Origin: a virus
Reading direction: 5' to 3' (one strand)
Length of the DNA stretch: 22,183 bases
IMG/VR virus record: IMGVR_UViG_3300044638_003844
Coordinates: 1-22,183 of that record
This document shows, piece after piece, positions 19,803-22,183 of this stretch (its first letter is position 1; each line of letters starts with the position of its first letter). The position numbers were made by a program, and so were the translations under genes. The notes under the pieces were generated by a model. It saw only the letters and a program-made list of their open reading frames with translations. It ran no database searches and was not told where the DNA came from.

Positions 19803-20093
19803 ATGGCTGGTCTACCTTGTAAATCAGACATTCAACTTCTAAATTTCAAGGTGGACTTCAAAAATCAAATTTCAAATTCCAAATCCGAAATTGAAAATCA
19901 AATTTCAAATTTCAAAATCAAATCTCAAATTCAAAATTTAAATTTGGTTTTACCGAACGGGATTGACTTGGCCAATGAGGTACACGACCTGCGCGATCTT
20001 ACCGAGCGGTATTGGCGCATCATCCAAGCGCAGCATGTGCGCATCGCGCTCTTAGAGAACGACTTGCAATGTGCGAGGACTGCGAAGCTCTAG
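19803..20093 (+). CDS. Protein with 11-residue repeats encoded by AT-rich repeat DNA
   Basis: From the ATG at 19803 (an in-frame ATG at 19773 overlaps the previous gene) the product has 96 residues. Residues about 13-50 are a repetitive segment containing KNQISNSKSEI followed by ENQISNFKIKS, an 11-residue period matching a 33-base DNA period. This fits a hendecad coiled coil, but its DNA belongs to a repeat family that also occurs in noncoding DNA at 21.4 kb. The C-terminal 45 residues (LANEVHDLRDLTERYWRIIQ, then RIALLENDLQCA) look like ordinary helical phage protein. I read this as a small coiled-coil gene altered by repeat expansion or insertion. Confidence 0.5.
   Translation: MAGLPCKSDIQLLNFKVDFKNQISNSKSEIENQISNFKIKSQIQNLNLVLPNGIDLANEVHDLRDLTERYWRIIQAQHVRIALLENDLQCARTAKL
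19841..19949. repeat. AT-rich repeat array, coding copy
   Basis: About 110 bases are built almost only of AAATTTC, AAATC and AAATTC words. AAAATCAAATTTCAAA occurs at 19861-19876 and again at 19894-19909, exactly 33 bases apart. ATTTCAAAATCAAA is at 19909-19922. Both words recur in the intergenic gap near 21.35-21.41 kb. The array stands out sharply from the surrounding, more G/C-rich DNA. It is translated as part of the gene at 19803. Confidence 0.8.
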
Positions 20094-20251
20094 AAGAGGA
20101 AGCGGAGTTCTATGCTAATGAGGCCGCTAAATGGCGGGCAATGTATGAGCTAGCACATGTGCGCGAGGTAAGGTTGGCCAAGCAACTGGCGATGCTGCTG
20201 GCTAGTCTGCGCCGGGTTGCGCGTGAGGTGCGTGGAGTGGGGTCGAATTAG
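20069..20251 (+). CDS. Small helical hypothetical protein, last rightward gene
   Basis: From the ATG at 20069 the product is 60 residues: MCEDCEALEEEAEFYANEAA, then KWRAMYELAHVREVRLAKQL and a hydrophobic/basic helix (AMLLASLRRVAREVR). It has one CxxC at the N-terminus. It overlaps the preceding gene by 25 bases. Its TAG stop at 20249-20251 overlaps the TAA stop of the opposing gene, so rightward and leftward transcripts converge exactly here. No family is recognised. The longer frame starting at 20012 lies inside the previous gene and was not used. Confidence 0.55.
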   Translation: MCEDCEALEEEAEFYANEAAKWRAMYELAHVREVRLAKQLAMLLASLRRVAREVRGVGSN

Positions 20252-20715
20252 AGTTTAGACTTCAATTCTCGACGATAATTCAGCACCAAAAGATCTTCAA
20301 TGGCTTGGCTTGTGATTAGATTTTCTTTGACGCACTCACCCTGACCATCCAAAAGAAGCCACCTTTCAGCCTTGGTGCGATATACGTTCATTTTAAAATC
20401 TGGGGCGATGTAATAATCTCCCAGTTGAATGCACGGGTCTGTTTTTTCGTCATCAAACAACCCCGCGCCCTCAATAAGCTCGTCGATTTTAGCGAGCGTT
20501 TGCCAGCAAAAGATTCGATTTGCTGCCTTAACTTCCTCTTGGCTCGTCAACCTATCCGGCCTTGCTATGTCGCGGAATTGACTAGTCTTACCGTTTGCGA
20601 TTAACGTGCATGGCTCGTCCAAGAATCTGGCTGCGCGGAAAAGTGCAACGGCTTTGTGTGTTGGCATACGCTCCTCAGCGCACCCCATAAATGTAATACT
20701 CGCTGTTTTTGTCAT
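20248..20715 (-). CDS. Hypothetical protein, leftward operon
   Basis: This 155-residue protein begins MTKTASITFMGCAEERMPTH. It contains ALFRAARFLDEPCTLIANGK and a middle region with EVKAANRIFCWQTLAKIDEL, ending in ITSQAIEDLLVLNYRRELKS. It looks like a mixed alpha/beta soluble protein. I do not recognise the family. The start is preceded by a 24-base spacer made of AACCC repeats with no Shine-Dalgarno sequence. It is the last gene of the leftward block and converges on the gene at 20069 with overlapping stop codons. No hairpin terminator is visible between them. Confidence 0.6.
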   Translation of the reverse strand: MTKTASITFMGCAEERMPTHKAVALFRAARFLDEPCTLIANGKTSQFRDIARPDRLTSQEEVKAANRIFCWQTLAKIDELIEGAGLFDDEKTDPCIQLGDYYIAPDFKMNVYRTKAERWLLLDGQGECVKENLITSQAIEDLLVLNYRRELKSKL

Positions 20716-20719
20716 GATG

Positions 20720-20736
20720 TTGGGTTGGGTTGGGTT
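20720..20736. repeat. TTGGG pentamer repeat in the leader of the 155-residue gene
   Basis: TTGGGTTGGGTTGGGTT is 3.4 copies of TTGGG. In the leftward mRNA it reads as AACCC repeats, directly before the start at 20715 with CATC between. It occupies most of the 24-base space between two leftward genes. The same 16-base core occurs at 20901-20916. The leader would be unstructured and C/A-rich, so it may help SD-independent initiation. Confidence 0.85.
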
Positions 20737-20739
20737 GAA

Positions 20740-20901
20740 TTAGCTGTCGCAGTTCGCTACGCGCCTCACGGTAATATGGCGCTGGTTTGCCCATAAGCGG
20801 GCCTCCTTGGCCGAGGTGAAGTGCCGAATAAGCTGTCTCGGCCACAGACATTCAAGCGTCCAGGTGTTTTCGACTCTGTAGAGGAGTGCTTTGTCTTTCA
20901 T
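20740..20901 (-). CDS. Small hypothetical protein, leftward operon
   Basis: From the ATG at 20901 the product has 53 residues: MKDKALLYRVENTWTLECLW, then PRQLIRHFTSAKEARLWANQ and RHITVRRVANCDS. It is basic, with a probable strand-helix-strand layout (WTLECLW, SAKEARLWANQ, HITVRRV). The longer frame from 20967 lies inside the upstream gene. It starts immediately after a spacer of CCCAACCCAACCC that follows the preceding stop. It ends 24 bases before the next start. No family is recognised. Confidence 0.55.
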   Translation of the reverse strand: MKDKALLYRVENTWTLECLWPRQLIRHFTSAKEARLWANQRHITVRRVANCDS

Positions 20902-20916
20902 GGGTTGGGTTGGGTT
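20901..20916. repeat. Second TTGGG pentamer repeat, before the 53-residue gene
   Basis: TGGGTTGGGTTGGGTT is identical to 16 bases of the repeat at 20720-20736. In the leftward mRNA the repeat starts at the stop codon of the upstream gene (TAA) and runs straight into the ATG, so the spacer between the two genes is made of it entirely. No Shine-Dalgarno sequence can fit in this spacer. Confidence 0.85.
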
Positions 20917-21289
20917 AGTCCGCGATGGCGCTCCACATTGCATTGAATTCAGCGTCCGACACGCCACAAGTGCACCCTATCATCGGATGATATGGCATTG
21001 GATGCCCGGAACAATAGGCGCAGAGCGGAGCAGGTTGCACCCGATCGATCAGCTTAGTGGGCACTGGCTTGTCGTTATCGACGTAGCGCAGGTGCGCTTT
21101 GTACTTGTGGCCACGCGCAGTCTGAAGCGAGCGACCCCAGCCGCAGTAAGTGACGCGCACTGGGCGACCGTCCAGGGTGCCAGTGAGACCGTCCCAGCCG
21201 TGCACGGCTTTGCGCACGGCGGTGTGGACGTAAGTAACGCCGTAACGGCGAGTCTCGCGAACGTAGGGTAGTAGGTTGATGATTGTCAT
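20915..21289 (-). CDS. Hypothetical protein with Cys-rich C-terminus, leftward operon
   Basis: This 124-residue protein starts MTIINLLPYVRETRRYGVTY. Its middle region is beta-like (GTLDGRPVRVTYCGWGRS), and the C-terminal part has APLCAYCSGH followed by GCTCG, a CxxC...CxC set that could bind zinc. I do not recognise the family. Its start at 21289 follows a leader of A and C only for about 22 bases (CAAAACC, then AAAAAC twice, then ACA), without Shine-Dalgarno. The AT-rich repeats lie immediately upstream. It is the first gene of the three-gene leftward block. Confidence 0.6.
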   Translation of the reverse strand: MTIINLLPYVRETRRYGVTYVHTAVRKAVHGWDGLTGTLDGRPVRVTYCGWGRSLQTARGHKYKAHLRYVDNDKPVPTKLIDRVQPAPLCAYCSGHPMPYHPMIGCTCGVSDAEFNAMWSAIAD

Positions 21290-21290
21290 A

Positions 21291-21312
21291 TGTGTTTTTG
21301 TTTTTGGTTTTG
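21291..21312 (-). promoter_or_regulatory. A/C-only translation leader of the 124-residue gene
   Basis: In the leftward transcript, 21312 to 21291 reads CAAAACC, AAAAACA, AAAACACA with no G or T. It is directly before the ATG. With the AACCC leaders of the next two genes, it shows a consistent style of unstructured A/C leaders. This may replace Shine-Dalgarno pairing. Confidence 0.5.
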
Positions 21313-21319
21313 CTTATCT

Positions 21320-21418
21320 GAAATCAAATTTGCTTTTCTGATTCCAGATTTCAAAATCAAAATGGTATTGGTAATTTCAAAATCAAAATTGGTTTTCTAA
21401 AATCAAATTTCAAAAAAG
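21320..21418. repeat. AT-rich repeat array, noncoding copy
   Basis: This lies in the 300-base gap between 21289 and 21590. ATTTCAAAATCAAAAT occurs at 21348-21363 and 21374-21389, and AAAATCAAATTTCAAA at 21399-21414. Both words are shared with the coding array at 19841-19949. No ORF covers the array. It sits upstream of the leftward three-gene block, so it may contain its promoter or an AT-rich unwinding element. The rest of the gap is G/C-rich, with a CGTCA repeat and the terminator of the Gp88-like gene. Confidence 0.8.
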
Positions 21419-21508
21419 GTTTTTGCCTGGGGAAAGCCAAAGCCGAAACGCACCTGGGCGACACGGAGCCGCCGCCGCATGGGTGTGCTGGTGCGCAGTA
21501 TGGCGCAG

Positions 21509-21525
21509 CGTCACGTCACGTCACG
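21509..21525. repeat. CGTCA pentamer repeat in the 300-base intergenic gap
   Basis: CGTCACGTCACGTCACG is 3.4 copies of CGTCA, the same copy number and unit length as the TTGGG repeats 600-800 bases away. It lies between the AT-rich array and the Gp88 terminator. Iteron-like protein binding is possible. No other copy is noticed in the window. Confidence 0.7.
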
Positions 21526-21546
21526 CAAAAGCGCCAACGCGAAGGC

Positions 21547-21583
21547 AAAGAAAAGCCCCCAGGCGCGAAACCTAGGGGCGCTT
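21547..21583 (-). terminator. Intrinsic terminator of the Gp88-like gene
   Basis: Read leftward, AAGCGCCCCTAGG pairs with CCTGGGGGCTT around a TTTCGCG loop (eight pairs with one G-T wobble, a two-base bulge, then three more pairs), followed by TTTTCTTT. The stem begins seven bases after the stop codon of the gene at 21590-22165. The structure, the T-run and the position make this the clearest terminator in the window. Confidence 0.8.
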
Positions 21584-21589
21584 GTGGGG

Positions 21590-22165
21590 CTAGTGAAGGC
21601 GGTAAACGACAGTCTGAACATCTTTGTTCCAGCATGCGCGACAATCGCCGCATTTGTTGCCTTGTGCTGGCGCTGGACACGTTCCGCTTGTGGAGGATAC
21701 TTCGCTTGTGGTCACGCCGAGGTTCTCTGCTAGGCTGTTGGGGCCCGCTTTGTCGATCATGTAAGCGGAAAGACGCACCGTAAGGTTTGAAGGGAATGAG
21801 CCGAACAATTCAACGTATTCGCTGACGATGCCGTATTCCTTCGTGGGGAGCCAAAAGCGAATCTCTGGCAATGCAATGGCAATGCGGACGATTGCCTTGA
21901 GCGTTTTGATGCTCTGAAGGTCGCCGCTATCGAACCAGCGAAAGTATCCGCTTTTCTCTGTGCTGCGGATCTTCTCGATCATAGCAGGAACCCATTCGGG
22001 CGACTCCATTAGCGCCAAGCGTGCTTGCAAGGTTCTCTGGACGTTGGGCATGCGATAAAAGCCCTTTAGCGCATAGCAGCCATGGCAACCGGAGCCTTCG
22101 ACTTGCGCGAGTTTCGATCCGGTCTTGCATGCTAGGGCTGGAACGCTCCAACCTTGGCAAGGCAT
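21590..22165 (-). CDS. Gp88-family phage protein, possibly continuing past the window end
   Basis: This 191-residue protein matches the Gp88 family: MPCQGWSVPALACKTGSKLA, then SGCHGCYALKG (Cys27, Cys30), YFRWFDSGDLQS (74-85), FWLPTKEY (104-111) and a C-terminal cysteine cluster with Cys163, 172, 175 and 178 (TCPAPAQGNKCGDCRACW). The cysteine pattern suggests metal or Fe-S binding, but the role is unknown. The frame stays open through the six codons visible upstream of 22165, and related proteins often have residues before the MPC segment, so the true start may be outside the window. It has its own terminator downstream, so it is not in one transcript with the other leftward genes. Confidence 0.8.
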   Translation of the reverse strand: MPCQGWSVPALACKTGSKLAQVEGSGCHGCYALKGFYRMPNVQRTLQARLALMESPEWVPAMIEKIRSTEKSGYFRWFDSGDLQSIKTLKAIVRIAIALPEIRFWLPTKEYGIVSEYVELFGSFPSNLTVRLSAYMIDKAGPNSLAENLGVTTSEVSSTSGTCPAPAQGNKCGDCRACWNKDVQTVVYRLH

Positions 22166-22183
22166 TTTGGAGGGTTGAGAGAG

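Noticed and set aside
20720-20916. Telomere or intramolecular G-quadruplex from the TTGGG repeats
   Set aside because: Each repeat has only three GGG runs, one short of an intramolecular three-tetrad quadruplex, and they lie between genes rather than at a DNA end.
21479-21733. Rightward 84-residue ORF in the gap and antisense to the Gp88-like gene
   Set aside because: It starts in the CGTCA repeat, runs through the leftward terminator and then lies opposite a well-recognised gene. Its sequence has no family features.
1-22183. tRNA genes, CRISPR arrays, insertion sequences or integrase/attachment sites
   Set aside because: Reading both strands I found no cloverleaf T-loop signature, no regularly spaced repeats with unique spacers, no transposase motifs and no recombinase gene. 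The AT-rich arrays are low-complexity repeats without spacers.

Overview
This window looks like part of a tailed double-stranded DNA bacteriophage genome, most likely short-tailed. The evidence is dense gene packing with ATGA or TAATG stop/start overlaps, a lysis cassette, a tail-collar protein, a run of Ala/Gln-rich proteins resembling inner-core (ejection) proteins, and a replication block with OB-fold, Holliday-junction resolvase, initiator/loader-like, DnaB-type helicase and RecE-like nuclease genes. Base composition looks near 50% G+C by eye. I see no integrase, tRNA, CRISPR, insertion sequence, capsid, portal, large terminase or DNA polymerase, so the window is a partial genome. Most genes lack a clear Shine-Dalgarno sequence and start after A/C/T-rich leaders. 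This suggests a host that does not depend on Shine-Dalgarno pairing, but the host cannot be named from this sequence.

Layout. 1-1441: two small basic phage proteins, then a lysis cassette (holin-like, spanin-like lipoprotein, second holin-like protein, M15 peptidase endolysin). 1446-4770: zinc-ribbon protein, large tail protein, collar protein and a small protein resembling T7 gp13. 4754-10704: inner-core-like virion proteins, interrupted by a PAPS-reductase-like gene and an overlapping YkgJ-type cysteine-cluster gene. 10708-12106: small basic protein, metallophosphoesterase, helix-turn-helix protein and acidic protein. 12107-16709: replication and recombination, opened by a possible promoter and an 8-bp inverted repeat. 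16702-20251: many very small genes (membrane, zinc-ribbon, coiled-coil), a dNMP-kinase-like gene and a helix-turn-helix protein that may be a small terminase. 20248-22183: a leftward block of three hypothetical genes, then a Gp88-family gene with its own terminator.

Main observations. (1) The DnaB-type helicase is split: the N-terminal domain plus Walker A is at 14091-14798, and Walker B onward is at 16125-16709. Three intact genes lie between, including a PD-(D/E)XK nuclease. The break falls in the loop after the Walker A helix and almost no residues are lost. (2) An AT-rich repeat family (words such as AAAATCAAATTTCAAA) occurs both inside a coding region near 19.9 kb, where it encodes an 11-residue repeat, and in the noncoding gap near 21.4 kb. 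(3) Two leftward genes are preceded by nearly identical AACCC pentamer leaders. (4) Identical short words recur at gene starts, for example AATGAATAAA at three stop/start junctions. (5) A sulfur-chemistry-like gene pair sits inside the virion gene block.
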